From assembly GCA_030144725.1 (NCBI GenBank), contig JASKMD010000028.1, positions 6,225,911 to 6,289,910 of the forward strand: DNA of 64,000 nt. The letters run 5' to 3'. The translations under genes and the position numbers were made by a program. The notes beneath the pieces are model-generated. The model saw nothing but the letters and a program-made list of their open reading frames with translations, was not told the origin of the DNA and ran no database searches. Position 1 is the first letter of the stretch, and each line of letters opens with the position of its first letter. The DNA comes from Haematococcus lacustris (Eukaryota > Chlorophyta > Chlorophyceae > Chlamydomonadales > Haematococcaceae). Shown piece after piece: positions 11,737-33,290 of the stretch.

Positions 11737-11808
11737 GCCCAGCCCAGCCCAGCCCAGCCCAGCCCAGCCCAGCCCAGCCCAGCCCAGCCCAGCCCAGCCC
11801 AGCCCAGC
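11737..11808. repeat. (AGCCC)n pentanucleotide array, about 14 units
   Basis: A pure pentamer run directly behind the donor (CTTG|gtgagg) of the coiled-coil exon, so it is the start of an intron on the minus strand. Reading through it gives an artificial GLGWA repeat tail. Confidence 0.85.
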
Positions 11809-11813
11809 CTCAC

Positions 11814-12597
11814 CAAGGGTCTTGCTCTTCAGGTACTTGGCTACCACGCGCAACTGCCGCCCCACAGTGGTGCTCTGCCCAGGTCGGTGTGGGTTTGGCA
11901 CCAGGCACTGCTCATTCACGAACAGCTCTCTGCACATGGCCAGCTTGCGGCGGCTGACCTGTGTCTGCAGCACCAGCCTAGCTGTGCTGAGGTAGTGTTG
12001 TGCGAGGTATGCCGCTGTCCTGGCTGCAGGCTTCCCGCAACGCCCCACTTGCGTGGGAATGAAGTTGGGGGTGAACGCGGGTGGGTCAGGAGCCGGGCAG
12101 GGCTGCTGGGCTGCAATGCCTGACGGGATGCCATAGCCACCCTCAGCACACCGCTGCAGCACCTCTGGTGACACCCGGTGCCGCATCACGCTGTTCAATA
12201 GCTGCCGCTGATGCCGGGTGAGCCGGGGGCCGCTTACACGGCAGCGGCGGACGTTGCGTAGCGCAAGGGACAGCCGGCGCTTGTCTTGCTGCAGCAGCTG
12301 GATTGCATGGGTGCGCTCCTCAGCCAGCTGGTCCAATGCCTCATTCTCACCCTGCAGTTCCTGCCGTGCTGCCTGCACCTGCTCCATGTCTGCCCTCACT
12401 TGATGCAAATCTGCCACTGTATCACTAAGACGTTGGTGGAGCCGCTCAACTTCTGCCCGCAACTTAACCACCTCATCCTGTGACTTGTTCCTCTGAGCTT
12501 TCAAGCCATTGGGGCTACACTTATACCCTGCCTTGGGTGAGGCGTTCAGCTTTTGCAGCTGTTGACGTTTCTTCTTGCTGGGCCTTTTACCCCCCAT
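11814..12597 (-). CDS. Coiled-coil protein of a mobile element (exon)
   Basis: A 261-codon exon starts MGGKRPSKKKRQQLQKLN and ends at a gtgagg donor. A basic N-terminus carries the signature SPKAGYKCSPNGLKA (about residues 20-34). A long predicted coiled coil follows (about 45-120: KLRAEVERLHQRLSD, EALDQLAEERTHAIQLLQQ), then a basic patch RLTRHQRQLL, and a C-terminal part with LSTARLVLQTQVSRRKLAM. The protein at 34.2 kb shares the signature (SPRAGYLHCPNGLKA), the coiled coil and LTRKQRKQL, so the two are a family in this genome. It lies inside a TIR element, which suggests a nucleic-acid-binding accessory protein, but no catalytic motif is visible. The ATG follows a C-rich (coding-strand) array, as in the other copy. 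Downstream exons were not resolved. Confidence 0.55.
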
Positions 12598-12599
12598 GG

Positions 12600-12775
12600 T
12601 GGTGGCTAGGGCTGCGAGGGGGTGGGCTAGGAGGGGGTGGGCTGGGAGGGGGAGGCTGGGAATGGGTGGGCTAGGAGGGGGTGGGCTGGGAGGTGGTGGG
12701 CTGGGAGGGGGTGGGCTGGGAGGGGTGGGCTGGGAGGGGGTGGGCTAGGAAGGCTAGGAGAAGGTGGTCTGGGAC
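12600..12775. repeat. G-rich minisatellite (GGGGGTGGGCTGGGA units)
   Basis: Around ten degenerate 15-17-bp units directly upstream of the ATG of the minus-strand coiled-coil ORF. On the coding strand it is C-rich and Pro/Ser-coding. The same array type precedes the related ORF at 34.2 kb and occurs alone at 29.5-29.76 kb and about 63.6-63.83 kb. Confidence 0.8.
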
Positions 12776-13604
12776 GTAAAGCGAGGGTTGAAGGCAACGG
12801 TGGTTTGGGGGGGGCGAGGGGGAGAGCTGTGAGGGGGTGGCAGGCTCAAGGAGGTGGGCACCTGCAACGATGGGTGAAGGGGGGGCGGGCATGGTGAGTC
12901 GCTGCATGCCTTGGCCATGAAACTGCCTAATGAACATGATGTAACTTTGAAGATGTCAAACTGAACGAGGCCTGGGCTGTTTAACGTGCGGGTTGTTTCA
13001 ATAGATGCGCCAATGGGTCATGAACACACATTTCGTGTCGCTTTTTCTCTAGGTGCAGCCGGTGCAACACAGTGGAGGAGGGGGGGTGTAAGCCGGTGAT
13101 ACCTTAGTGTGCGCCGACCCAAATGATGTCTTCGGCGAGAAGCGAACACGAATATATGTTTCATTCACCCCGTGTAGGCGCCCTGCACGCCCGGCAGGCA
13201 TCGCGATGGGTGTTGGCCGGACATTCCATTTGTGAAGAACCAGCTCACTACGCTAGGTAGATGGGGCCACAGCGATGTGGCTCACCGTGCCAAGGAGACC
13301 CGTCTCGCCGCTGTGAATTGTTCGCGGGCACATGTGGCAGTACGCGAGCAAAGACTCCAATGGCTAGCGCTGATGGTCAGATTACGCGGACTAAACCGTG
13401 GCTGCCAATGTGACAAACGCTATTGAAAACGATGCGGTATTCAGAGAGTAGTTGCATGAACATTACTAACCCCATGTTGGGGCGGCCTGACCTAGAGTCG
13501 AGTCAGAACTGACCTAGAGTCGAGACGTCTCGTCTAGTCGAGTTGCGCTGCCTAATGATATGTAACATATCCCACATGACGTGACACATGACATCATTTT
13601 GGCT

Positions 13605-13690
13605 TGATCATATGGGTCATATCTTAAAGATTATTCCGGGCGCGCCTTAATGACATGGCACATGACTTGACTTCATGCATCTTCCACAGT
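13605..13690. repeat. Dispersed repeat, copy 1 (second copy at 53.93-54.01 kb)
   Basis: The stretch TTGATCATATGGGTCATATC, followed by TTAAAGATTATTCCGGGCGC and GCGCCTTA, and then GATGCATCTTCC-type sequence, recurs with few changes at 53,930-54,010. The region also has several CTAGAGTCGAG words at 13490-13545. It is probably the end of a non-autonomous element. Confidence 0.7.
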
Positions 13691-13715
13691 GGAAGTCAGG
13701 CGTTCCCAACATGGG

Positions 13716-13737
13716 GTTGGCAATCTTCATGCAACTG
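13716..13737 (+). repeat. Solo fragment of the CAACATGGGG transposon end
   Basis: CCCAACATGGGGTTGGCAATC and CTTCATGCAA match the end of the TIR element, but the match stops after about 30 bp. It lies immediately upstream of the Fanzor/TnpB-like remnant. Confidence 0.6.
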
Positions 13738-13854
13738 CAGCCCATCTACTCCATCATTTCATGTAACGTTTGCTGCGTCTGCTGCAATGTGATAATGCGC
13801 GTTTAATGTAAGACTGGAATTGCCATCGGAGTCATTCGATGCGGGCAGACACAT

Positions 13855-14174
13855 GTGACCCCGGATGTGTCCCAATCACAGACCGTGGTTAGCTACACTG
13901 GTAAGCTACGTCCTTGGCTATCCGTTAGCGATGCACGACATGTCGGTGGCGCACACCACCGAAGTTCCACACCCATGTGCAGATTCTATGACCGGGACGT
14001 GTCAGCCGCGCTGAACATACGCCGCTGTGCAGTCGGCCCATGCCCACGCCCCACTGAGCTGTGCTACTGGGAAGGCCGCCCAGCCATGCCAAAGCCAGGC
14101 AGGACAGGCCAGGAGTTGGTGTACTTGCGTGACAAGGCCCTGTAGCGTAAGTGGCGGCGCAAGTGGCGGCAATA
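13855..14174 (+). pseudogene. Fanzor/TnpB-like nuclease remnant (C-terminal RuvC-III region)
   Basis: The reading frame contains MCRFYDRDVSAALNIRR, which fits the last RuvC motif of TnpB/Fanzor RNA-guided nucleases (the DRDxNAAxN pattern, with Ser in place of Asn). It is followed by the Trp/Pro-rich tail PRPTELCYWEGRPAMPKPG and VYLRDKAL. A TAG then interrupts the frame, which continues in phase as RKWRRKWRQ before a second stop; this looks like a point nonsense mutation. The upstream RuvC motifs and the Cys4 zinc finger are not recognisable, so it is a 5'-truncated relic. The assignment rests on the motif only. Confidence 0.55.
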
Positions 14175-14509
14175 GCCAGCTACAGCAAGACAATCCAAGA
14201 AAACAAGATACCAAACCCCTCACAAAGGGGATGTGTGTAGTAAGAGCTATAGAGTAGGGTAGTGCTCTTGCTAGTAGTAGACCTGGAGGCACACACACCA
14301 GAATGGCTAAGCTGAAGTGGGCATTACAACAGCGATCTCGCAGCCTGTGTTTGATAACATCTCATTTTGGTGTTGCACGAGGGCTGTAGGGACTAAAACT
14401 TGGAGAGAGCACTATTGCAAACTTAGAATGAGCACAATAAAGATAGCAACTTTCACACAAAGGATGAGATGTATGTAGCTGCGCTCCGACGGATGCTCTG
14501 GCTATCAGC

Positions 14510-25366
<10,857 letters not shown>

Positions 25367-25540
25367 ACGCATACCCAACAGATGTTTCGGCTCTGCCTTG
25401 AATGGTAACGATGGCGATCACTGTGGCTGAATGCAAAGGGCAAGGTTGCTGCTGCCCATGCCCATGCAAACAGATGCACAAGGACCGCATGCGCAGGGGC
25501 TTTCCCGGCTTGGCCCCGGGGATGCCTGTGAGGTGCGGCC

Positions 25541-26502
25541 TGCGCCCAAGTTTGTTGATTGTGGTTGTGCCATGCCAGGGAACCTGCGTGAATGTCAATG
25601 AGCACATGATGACAGGCCACACTGCCTGACCCCTTGCGTGAAGCTTGAGATTTCTGATGGGTTGGTGCATTACATGTCATACGTCAAATGTGATCTAGGC
25701 CCATTCACTGCTTCCCTTGTGCGCACTTCTGTTGTTGTGGCACTTCTGTTGTTATGCCCCACTGTGCTCTCACTGCACAGCCATTGCACACCAGGCACAT
25801 CACTCTGGACTGCCAGCCTACATATGCTGCGGCGCAGTACTTCACACCCTCGGCAAGTATTTATGCCATCATTACCAAACGGCACTTGACCTGTTTCTGC
25901 GCCATGTGTGACTTGTGCGTCATTGTTTCTCAGCTTCATCCAGTCTGGAGCAGGGGTTCGAGGGTCCAAGGCTGAGGGTGCACTGGGGTTCACCAGGGTT
26001 GGACCATGTAGCTGTCAAGGGTAGTAGTGTAGTCAGGTGTAGTAGTGGAGGGGAATTACCCACCTGGCAGGACGATTGGAGGAGCAGTGTCGCTTATGTT
26101 CGTCACCATCGTAGATACTGCATTGCTAAACAGCTAGTGGAGGTACTGAGCCCCATTTAGGATGGACGAAGAAGCTGATTAAAATCTGACGCCAACCGGC
26201 TGTGTGTGATGGTGGTTCACGGTGTACAATGCTAAAACCATATGTAGGGGATTAATGGGGCTGATTATGATGCCTGTATGAGTGTGAGGTCAAGGTTATG
26301 TCGTGGGCTACTGTTTCCCGGTGTCAAGGGTGCCGACTCAATTACCAATACTTCTTTATCAGTGGACAAGTCTAGTTCACAGGTTTGACAGTGATGGCAA
26401 AGGGATGAGACCAGAGGTGCAAGGAAGGGAAGGGTGGGGCTATGAAGGGTGAGCAGGCAGGAAGGGGGGAAGGGCAGGGCTGAAATTCAAGTCCCACAAG
26501 TC
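25541..26502. other. Spacer start, no gene seen
   Basis: Between the end of arm 1 and the first transposon copy of the spacer I find no ORF with family features or consistent splice sites. Short ORFs on both strands overlap and are unconvincing. Confidence 0.5.
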
Positions 26503-27260
26503 AGGCCGCCCCAACATGGGTTGGTGATATGCATGCAATTACTCTGCATGCAATACTGCAGCGTTTTCGACACCGTTCATCACATTAACAGCTGCAAGAT
26601 AGTCCGCGTTATCTGACCTTCAGCGCAAGCCATTGGAGTCTTTGCTCGCGTACTGCCACATGTGCCCGCGAACAAATCTCATCGGCGAGACGGGTCTCCT
26701 TGGCACGGTGAGCCACATCGCTGTGACCCCATCTACCTAGCGTAGTGAGCTGGTTGTGCACAAATGGAATGTCCGGCCAACACCCAACGCGATGCCTGCC
26801 GGACGTGCAGGGCACCTACACGGGGTGAATGAAACATATATTCGTGTTCGCTTCTCGCCGAAGACATCATTTGGGTCGGCGCACACTAAGGTATCACCGG
26901 GTTACACCCCCCCTCCTCCACTGTGTCCTCCACTGTGTTGCACCCGCTGCACCCACATAAAAATGGCTACGAAACCTCTGTTCTTTACCCATTGGCGCAC
27001 CTATTGAAACAAACCGCACAACAAACAGCCCAGGCCTCTATCTGTTTGACAGCTTTGAAGTTACATCATGTTCACCAGGCTGGTTTAAGGCCACGGCATG
27101 CAACGGCCCACCATGCCCGCCCCCCCTCCACCCATCATTGCAGGAGCCCACCTCATTGAGCCTGACCACCACCTCCCAGCCCCTTCCCCTCGCCCCCTCC
27201 CCAAGCCCACCCCCTCCTAGCCCACCCCTCCCAGCCCACCCCTCCCAGAGCACCACTAGG
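26503..27260 (+). mobile_element. Truncated second copy of the CAACATGGGG TIR element
   Basis: From GGCCGCCCCAACATGGGTTG to about 27,260 this is a close copy, in opposite orientation, of the right half of the element at 11.36-13.48 kb. Shared blocks include the outward-reading peptide GRWGHSDVAHRAKETRLAD, the stretch AAACATATATTCGTGTTCGC, and the start of the C-rich array after GCAGGAGCCCACCTCATTGA. It stops in the array before any coiled-coil ORF, so it is truncated. Confidence 0.75.
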
Positions 27261-27596
27261 GTGGCAGTTGAGCTATGAAACTTTGCACGCAGGTGGATGG
27301 CATGTAGGGGAGCGTAACTCTTAGAGGAGCCCAGTCCAAATTTGGTCATGGTGTGGAGTTGTGTGACTGACTGCATGGCTCTGGCCCTGAGATCGGCTAA
27401 GGGAGTTGGGGGTCACCGACCAAAGTGAGCTTTTGGCTTAGCTGAGTATGAGCGTTTGTAGCAATGTCGTAAATAAGCTTAACCTAGTAAGTAGCATGCT
27501 GTAAGTCCAACTGGTCGAGCTGTGGCATTGCCCTCTAGGTATGGGGGGGAGGTGGGCTCATTGCCACATTGCCGCAACCCCTCTCCGATTCAGGAG

Positions 27597-27763
27597 TCCC
27601 CAACATGGGGTTGGTAATCTTCATGCAAGTACTCTCTCAATACTGCACCGTTTTCGATAGCGTTTGTCACATTGGCACCGGCGAATTACTACGCGTCTAC
27701 TGGCAAGCGGCGCGTTAATCCTTGCAAGTGAGGCCATGCCGGCGCAAGCGATCGCGGACTGCA
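27597..27763 (+). repeat. Transposon end repeat directly 5' of the hAT ORF
   Basis: About 165 bp beginning CCCCAACATGGGGTTGGTAA; the match to the end at 33369-33535 continues through GGCGCGTTAATC and CCGGCGCAAGCGA. Its distal end abuts the hAT-type ORF. Confidence 0.75.
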
Positions 27764-27767
27764 GGCC

Positions 27768-28748
27768 ATGGTGTGTGACCCGCGGTGGGCACAGTGGCAA
27801 GCCGCTGCAGACCGTCCAACCAGGGAGGCAGCTGAGAAGATCAAGAACCTGGTCTTGGGCCAAGCGGGCATGCACTCTGCCACATGGTTGCAGCATGTGC
27901 GGCAGCTTGTCAGCATCATGGAGCCCATCCGTGTGGTCTTGCGCATGATGGACAGCAGCAAGCCCGTCATCAGCAAGGTGTGGTTTGCTCTCAAGCGCAT
28001 GCAGCAGGACATCAGAGCTGCCATTGTGGAGCACAACATCCCCAACGCAGAGCAAATCCTGCACGCTATTGGGCGCCGCACCAGCATGTTGTTGCGCCCT
28101 CTGCACGGAGCTGCTGCCTTGCTAGACCCAGAGTACCGACAACACTTCAACATGGGCGGGGAGTCATCTGCAGGACAATTGGACTTCCAAGCTGTGCTGC
28201 CTGACTTCATAAAGGTGGCAGAGAAGCTCAGTCCAGCCTCAGCAGCGGAGTGTGTCGTGCAGCTGCCCAACTACTTGCATTCCACTAACGCCTTGGCCGC
28301 TGAGACAGCCAAGAGTATGCCACCCCATCAGTGGCACAGGATCCACACCGGCGGAGCCCTGGGGGCACTGGCTATGAAGGTCACCTCGCAAGTGGCATCG
28401 GCCACCTCCTGCGAGCGTGCTTGGAGCAGCTATGGGTTTGTCCACAACCCGCGCCGTAACCGTTTGACAGCCAGCAATGCAGAGATGCTCACACAACTCT
28501 ACTTCAATTCCCGCCTATTGAAGCGTGCTGGCAAGGGTGTAGCCAGCATAGCTGAAGAGTGGCAGGCCGAGCAAGGGGAGGGGGAGAGGGAGGAGGAGGA
28601 GGGGGAGGGGGAGGAGGAGTTGCTTCAACGACTGCAAGCTGTCAATGATGATGCCCTTGACATCGCAGTGGAGGCTGATATGGCAAAGGTGGCTGCCCGT
28701 GTGGCAGCCCAGGAGGCTGAGGCTCTGGCCCTTGCTTTGAGCTTGTGA
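27768..28748 (+). CDS. hAT-family transposase, C-terminal part
   Basis: A 326-codon uninterrupted frame. Its C-terminal third has the hAT dimerisation signature (PF05699): SATSCERAWSSYGFVHNPRR, then NRLTASNAEMLTQLYFNSRL. The N-terminal half (PIRVVLRMMDSSKPVISKVW, then ALKRMQQDI) resembles the catalytic-core region found before that domain in DUF659-type hAT proteins. A Glu/Gly-rich acidic segment and an Ala-rich helix end the protein. The BED zinc finger and the first catalytic aspartate region are absent, so this is probably a 5'-truncated or split copy. The ATG shown is simply the first in frame. Full hAT transposases are usually 600-800 residues. It lies in the transposon-filled spacer between the cyclase arms. 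Confidence 0.75.
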   Translation: MVCDPRWAQWQAAADRPTREAAEKIKNLVLGQAGMHSATWLQHVRQLVSIMEPIRVVLRMMDSSKPVISKVWFALKRMQQDIRAAIVEHNIPNAEQILHAIGRRTSMLLRPLHGAAALLDPEYRQHFNMGGESSAGQLDFQAVLPDFIKVAEKLSPASAAECVVQLPNYLHSTNALAAETAKSMPPHQWHRIHTGGALGALAMKVTSQVASATSCERAWSSYGFVHNPRRNRLTASNAEMLTQLYFNSRLLKRAGKGVASIAEEWQAEQGEGEREEEEGEGEEELLQRLQAVNDDALDIAVEADMAKVAARVAAQEAEALALALSL

Positions 28749-29101
28749 ACTACCTTCTAGTCGTACTTCATGAGCATTAATACTTGGCTCCCTTGCATTA
28801 GGCCATCCTTGAGTCATCCTTGAGTCATGCTTGTGTGTGAGCCATCCTTGCATGTGAGCCATTCCTGTGTGTGTCATCATAGATTGTGACCACAACCATT
28901 ATGGGCATGATTGCGGATGATATTGCCTGGCTGACCTTGCCATCAGCGCTCTGAGCCGTGAGAGCCGAAAATGTATACCAGAAGGGGTTTGAACCGATGA
29001 CCTCTCGCAAAACGATGATACTGAAAAACGAAAACGGAGAAAACGACAAATCGTAGAAAATGTTCAGAACGGGCTTTCGTTTTTGGTAACACTGCACAAC
29101 T

Positions 29102-30625
29102 CAGCTGCTCACAACCGATTGTTCTAGTGGTATGTAGCGGCATCAGGGATAGAGCTGCGCTTGCTATCGAGCCAGAAGTACAATCAATGTTTAGCCCGCC
29201 AGGCTCACTCCGCGAACCTTTCATTGGTGCAGGCGTTGTCGGAGGACCGTCGTTGGGCAAGTTGACACGCGACATTGCAGCGACGTGCGAAATTGTTCGT
29301 TTCTCCCTAGCCGGCTATACAGAAAAAGGGACCCCCTTGCACAAACCGGCGTATTGCGAACCGACCACTGTGACTTTCCAGAATTTGCCGTGTCAACTTT
29401 GTTCCTAACCCAACGAAGCAGCTGTTGGAGAAGAAAGCAAAGCATTCCATTAACCAGGCTTGTGGAAACATAAGTTGGCGTGACCTAACTTTGCCTTGCA
29501 GTGCTGTCTAGCCCACCCGGAACCCTTGCAGCCCGCCCCACCCCCTCCCAGCCCCTCCCAGCCCCAGCCCAGCCCTCCCACCCCCTCCCACCCCTAGCCC
29601 CACCCCTCCCACCCCCTCCCAGCCCCTCCCAGCCCCAGCCCCGCCCCTCCCACCCCCTCCCAGCCCCTCCCAGCACCAGCCCCGCCCTCTCAACCCCTCC
29701 CAGCCCCAGCCCCGCCCTCCCACCCCCTCCCACCCCCAGCCCCACCCCTTCTCACCCCAAACCCGCCCACTGGGCTGCCCACCCCTCCTGCTGCCCCCCC
29801 CTGGCAGCAGCTGGCAGCTGCTGCTGGTGCCGCTCCTGGGCTGCCCACCCCTGCTGCTGCCCCCCCTTGGCAGCAGCTGGCAGCTGGTGCTGGTGCTGGT
29901 GCTGGGCTGCCCACCCCTCCTGCTGCCCCCCCCTGGCAGCAGCTGGCAGCTGGTGCTGGTGTCGGACTGGTGCTGGTGCTGGTGCTGGTGCTGGTGCTGG
30001 TGCTGGTGCTGGTGCTGGTGTCGGACTGGTGCTGGTCGGATGGCAGCTGGTGCTGGTACCCCTCCATCTGAGCAGCAGGGGGCCACAGCGGAGCTGTACA
30101 CGAGCTTGACACGCAAGCGGGGGGCGGGCGGGAGGGATCGGACCCAACATGTCGAGGAAGGTAACATAGCAATGGCATACACACCTTGTGAGGCATTGCA
30201 GAGTGGCCAGGCCAACAGTACTGCTCACGAAGGGGTCAAGCATCGCAGCAGCCTTGCATGTTTCCGAGCATGGGTGGAGGGGCGCTGTTACATCGGTTCG
30301 GCGTGCCATGTGAACAGTTTTGACTGCGGCGACTGTCCCTCACTATGTGCAGGTGCTCCTGAGCCACGTCGGTCGCGGCGGTCTCTCGCGGCGAGGCCCG
30401 CATGAGTAAAAAGTGCATGGATTTGAATGTGAAGATTTGAGCCGCCATAGCACCCAGCACACTGCACAGTATTTAATGATACAAGCTGCACCGCATAGCT
30501 GAAAGAGTCCTCTATCCAGGGATGTGCGAAACATAAATAGAAACCACGTGGCTGAGACGCGGCGTCGTTTTGATTACCAGGGGTCAATTTCCTGTCATTT
30601 TCTGTTAGTTGGGGACACCTGACTC
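29102..30625 (+). mobile_element. Degenerate mobile element, copy 1 of a pair (other copy 33.37-35.22 kb)
   Basis: Collinear with 33.54-35.21 kb. Shared blocks: a peptide-coding block with EPEVQSMFSPPGSLREPFIG (29,160-29,240), the acceptor-like CTAACTTTGCCTTGCAGTGC (29,487), a C-rich array, and a 3' block of about 420 bp running from ACGAAG/GGGTCAAGC to ACCAGGGGT and TTAGTTGGGG (about 30,205-30,625). In this copy the coiled-coil ORF is missing. Between array and 3' block there are instead three CTGCCCCCCCTGGCAGCAGC-type units and a (GGTGCT)n array (about 29,884-30,050). Confidence 0.65.
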
Positions 30626-30825
30626 CGATCCGACTGCTGCTGCCGATGCGCATGCTCGTGTAGAGCAGCCTAAGCGACGCGGGCGGTCGCAGCGATGACT
30701 GCATGCTCCGCAACGGCTCAAATTTGAATTACTAACTTTGATGCTTTGCTGTGCACGGCCTACTGACTGGATAACTCCATAAAGTGGGTGAAAGGTAGCT
30801 GGCTGGGTTGGCTACATTGTGAATC

Positions 30826-33290
30826 GTCTAGCATAATATTTGGCGCAGGGAGGGCAGAGTTAGAGCCGTCCTACTACCAGGGGTAGGTTTTCTGTTAATT
30901 GGGGTCCCCCGACCACAAGGTCTGATAAAATGGCTGGAAAAAATGTACCGTCACTGCACTCCAAGAGGTCAAACCGCGACGCCCAGCTGCGACGTGGTGC
31001 TCCGCAGCTTGGCCTGCGAGGGACGGGCTAAAGTCAACATTGCCCCCCTCCGCGGTATCCTTGCACCAGTGACTCCTTGCACCATGACGGTAGTGCACGT
31101 GAAACAACAACGCCGCAACGACGAGCGAGGTAGAGCGGTCACTAGTCGGTCGGTCGGCGTGCCGTGATGGGGTGCCGGCATGCAAATCTGCAGTGCTGTT
31201 TTTGAGATCGATTTGCTGCTTGTTGCTGCTGCGCATCCGTCTAGTTTTTGCGCCCTAGCTTTGACGTATACACATAGCTCCCATGGGAAGGATCTGCAGT
31301 GTATTACATCTGCCCTGCGCAGGTTGGGAGGCTCTTGAAATTACAGTGAATTGAACCCTTATTTCTAGGCAGGAAGTGCATCAAACGCCGTGCTGACCTG
31401 CTGTAGAGATGCAAGCGGTGTGCCCCGAGAACTTTTGCAACTTTTCGTAGCGTATCCTTTAGGTTAGCACCCATAGATACACCCACACATACCTACCATG
31501 CTCATGTCTAAATTACCCCATCATCTCGCGCTCACCAGGCTGCGAAAGTTGTAGAGATCGTTCTGGTTCCTCTAAGCTACCACCAGCGTTCATCAGCGGC
31601 GCAAATGATGCAAACTGGCGGCCATAATTAGCGATGGGCGGACGCAGTCAGCGTAGTAAGAAAGGATCGGCGATTATGGCAGCTCGGGTTGCAGCTGGCG
31701 TTGCCCCGTGGACCCGCATGGCCGGCTTCATCGCAAACTGCTCCCCCTACCCCCTCTGCCCCACAGCCTCTGCCCCACAGCCTCCCCCTGGCAGGGCAGC
31801 AGCACAGTGCACCTGCAGCAGCAGCGCACCCGCAGCAGCAGGGCAACAGCAGAAGGGCAACAGGGCAGCTGCCCCATACCCCTGGCAGCTGTTGCCCCAC
31901 CCCCGCTGCCCCACCCTCACCCCCCACCCCTCGCTGCCCCACCCCCACCCCCCTGGTGCGCTGCTGCTGCTGCCCTGTGATGCTGACCTAACTGAGTGGG
32001 GGTGGGGCAGGGGGGGGTGGGACAGCAGAGGGTGCTCCACACCCACACCCCCTCCCCCACCCCTCCCCCCCACCATGTCATGCAGGTTTAGCCGCACAGG
32101 GCAGCAGCAGCAGCGCCCGCGCAGTGGCAGCGCACCCAGCAGGAGCAGGGCTGCCCCAATCCTTGCTGTTTCTGCCCCGCACCCATGGCCCATAGTTCAT
32201 GGTTGCCCATAGTCAGGCACCCACTGCCCCCCCACCCCCACCCCAACAGGTGAGCAGCACAGGGCAGCTGCGGCAGCGCACCCTCAACAGGGCAGCTGCC
32301 CCACACGCCCCCCCCCCCCTTCCCCCTCTGCCCCACCCCCAGCCCCACCCCCATGCAGGTCAGCTGCAGCAGCAGCGCACAGTAGCATGGCAGCATCAGG
32401 CCACCCCAGGGCGGCTTCATGCCCCTGGCAGCTGCCGCCTCTCACCCCCTTGTTGCTGCCTCCCCCCCCCCCACACGGCACTGCCACCGGCTGCCCCACC
32501 CGTTGCTGTTGCTGCCCCCTTGCACCTTACTCAGGTGCTGCCCCCCCCCCCCCTAACCCTACACCAGCAGGGCAGGACAGCGGTGCATCACCATCGCAGG
32601 CCGGCAGGACCCTGACCTGTTTGGGATGTGAGGTTGAGTAGAGTTGATGGTAATGTTAGTGTAACAATTGTAACAATACCTGGTGTGGCAGACACGTAAT
32701 CAGTCGGTTCAAGTATATCAGTCCGGTCTATCTGAGACGGTTTTACTTTGTACACCACCCCACAGCCCCCACCCCCCTACGCCCATGTCATGGCCTGCCA
32801 TCAGGGCACCACCGTTCACATCCAAGTTCTTGATCCCTTGCCGGTTGTCGACACAGATGCCGAGAGCACCCCACAACAGCTGGAGGAGCAGAGCTTAGGC
32901 ATGTTGCGATCGAGCTGCGACAGCCCGATGCGAGATGCGAGCCACCCGGTTACCGAACATAACCGCCGGCCCTCGCGCTAGCGCTGTTGTAGACCGTACC
33001 TATTGGCAGCCGCTTTAGTAAGAGCGCCGCAGCTATCTACAGTAACCTTGCCACCTGGACACTTGGCAAGGGTTGGTGGGCGCCCTGGCCGTGCAGGCCC
33101 TTTGGAAGGCATATCGGAAAGGCACGCTGATCACGGCTGTGTAAACGCGGCATCAAATGGCTCACGGTACATTTCGCCAAAGAGACCTTGTGGGACCTGA
33201 CTGAAATCAAGCGCCTCCAACTGACAGCAAACCGACCCCCGGTAGTAGGACGGCTGTAACTCTGCACCCACTGCGCCAAATATAATGCTA
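30826..33290. mobile_element. Non-autonomous element flanked by inverted repeats
   Basis: 30,826-30,925 (GCATAATATTTGGCGCAGGG, then GAGCCGTCCTACTACCAGGG and ACAAGGTCT) matches the reverse complement of about 33,190-33,290 (GCGCCAAATATAATGC and CGGTAGTAGGACGGC on the + strand). The pairing is imperfect and extends inward to AAATGTACCGT. The ACCAGGGGT...TTGGGGTC word inside the repeats also ends the two neighbouring elements (30,577-30,625 and 35,150-35,215). No transposase is visible inside. The interior is C-rich low-complexity DNA at 31.74-32.60 kb and otherwise featureless. Confidence 0.55.
31740..32600. other. C-rich low-complexity tract, no gene
   Basis: Repeated GGGCAGCTGCCCCA, CAGCAGCAGCGCAC and CCCCACCCCCACCCC words give long Pro/Ala/Gln or Gly/Trp ORFs in every frame and strand. 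I see no splice-consistent coding region. Confidence 0.6.

Larger units (their letters stand above)
11365..13482 (-). mobile_element. DNA transposon-like element with long TIRs and a coiled-coil ORF
   Basis: The ends are inverted repeats of about 145 bp: CCCCAAAATGGGTCATGC at the left (about 11365) corresponds, with one ~12-bp gap, to the complement of the right end at 13482 (CCCCAACATGGGGTTAG). Each TIR also carries the stretch with GCGTTTGTCACATTGGCA and, further in, TTGGAGTCTTTGCTCGCG. Read outward, the TIRs encode HVAVREQRLQWLAL and CQCDKRY-type peptides. A second copy of the right half lies at 26.5-27.26 kb in the opposite orientation. The end sequence recurs at about 13716, 27597 and 33369. 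Inside is a minus-strand coiled-coil ORF after a C-rich array. I do not recognise the superfamily. Confidence 0.65.

Noticed and set aside
28975..29030. tRNA T-arm-like sequence on the minus strand (GTCATCGGTTCAAACCCC)
   Set aside because: The T-stem does not pair and no acceptor or anticodon stem could be built; at most an old SINE trace.
29501..30309. Overlapping Pro-rich and Gln/His-rich ORFs on both strands
   Set aside because: They come from the C-rich array and the (GGTGCT)n array of a degenerate mobile element; no splice sites or family motifs.
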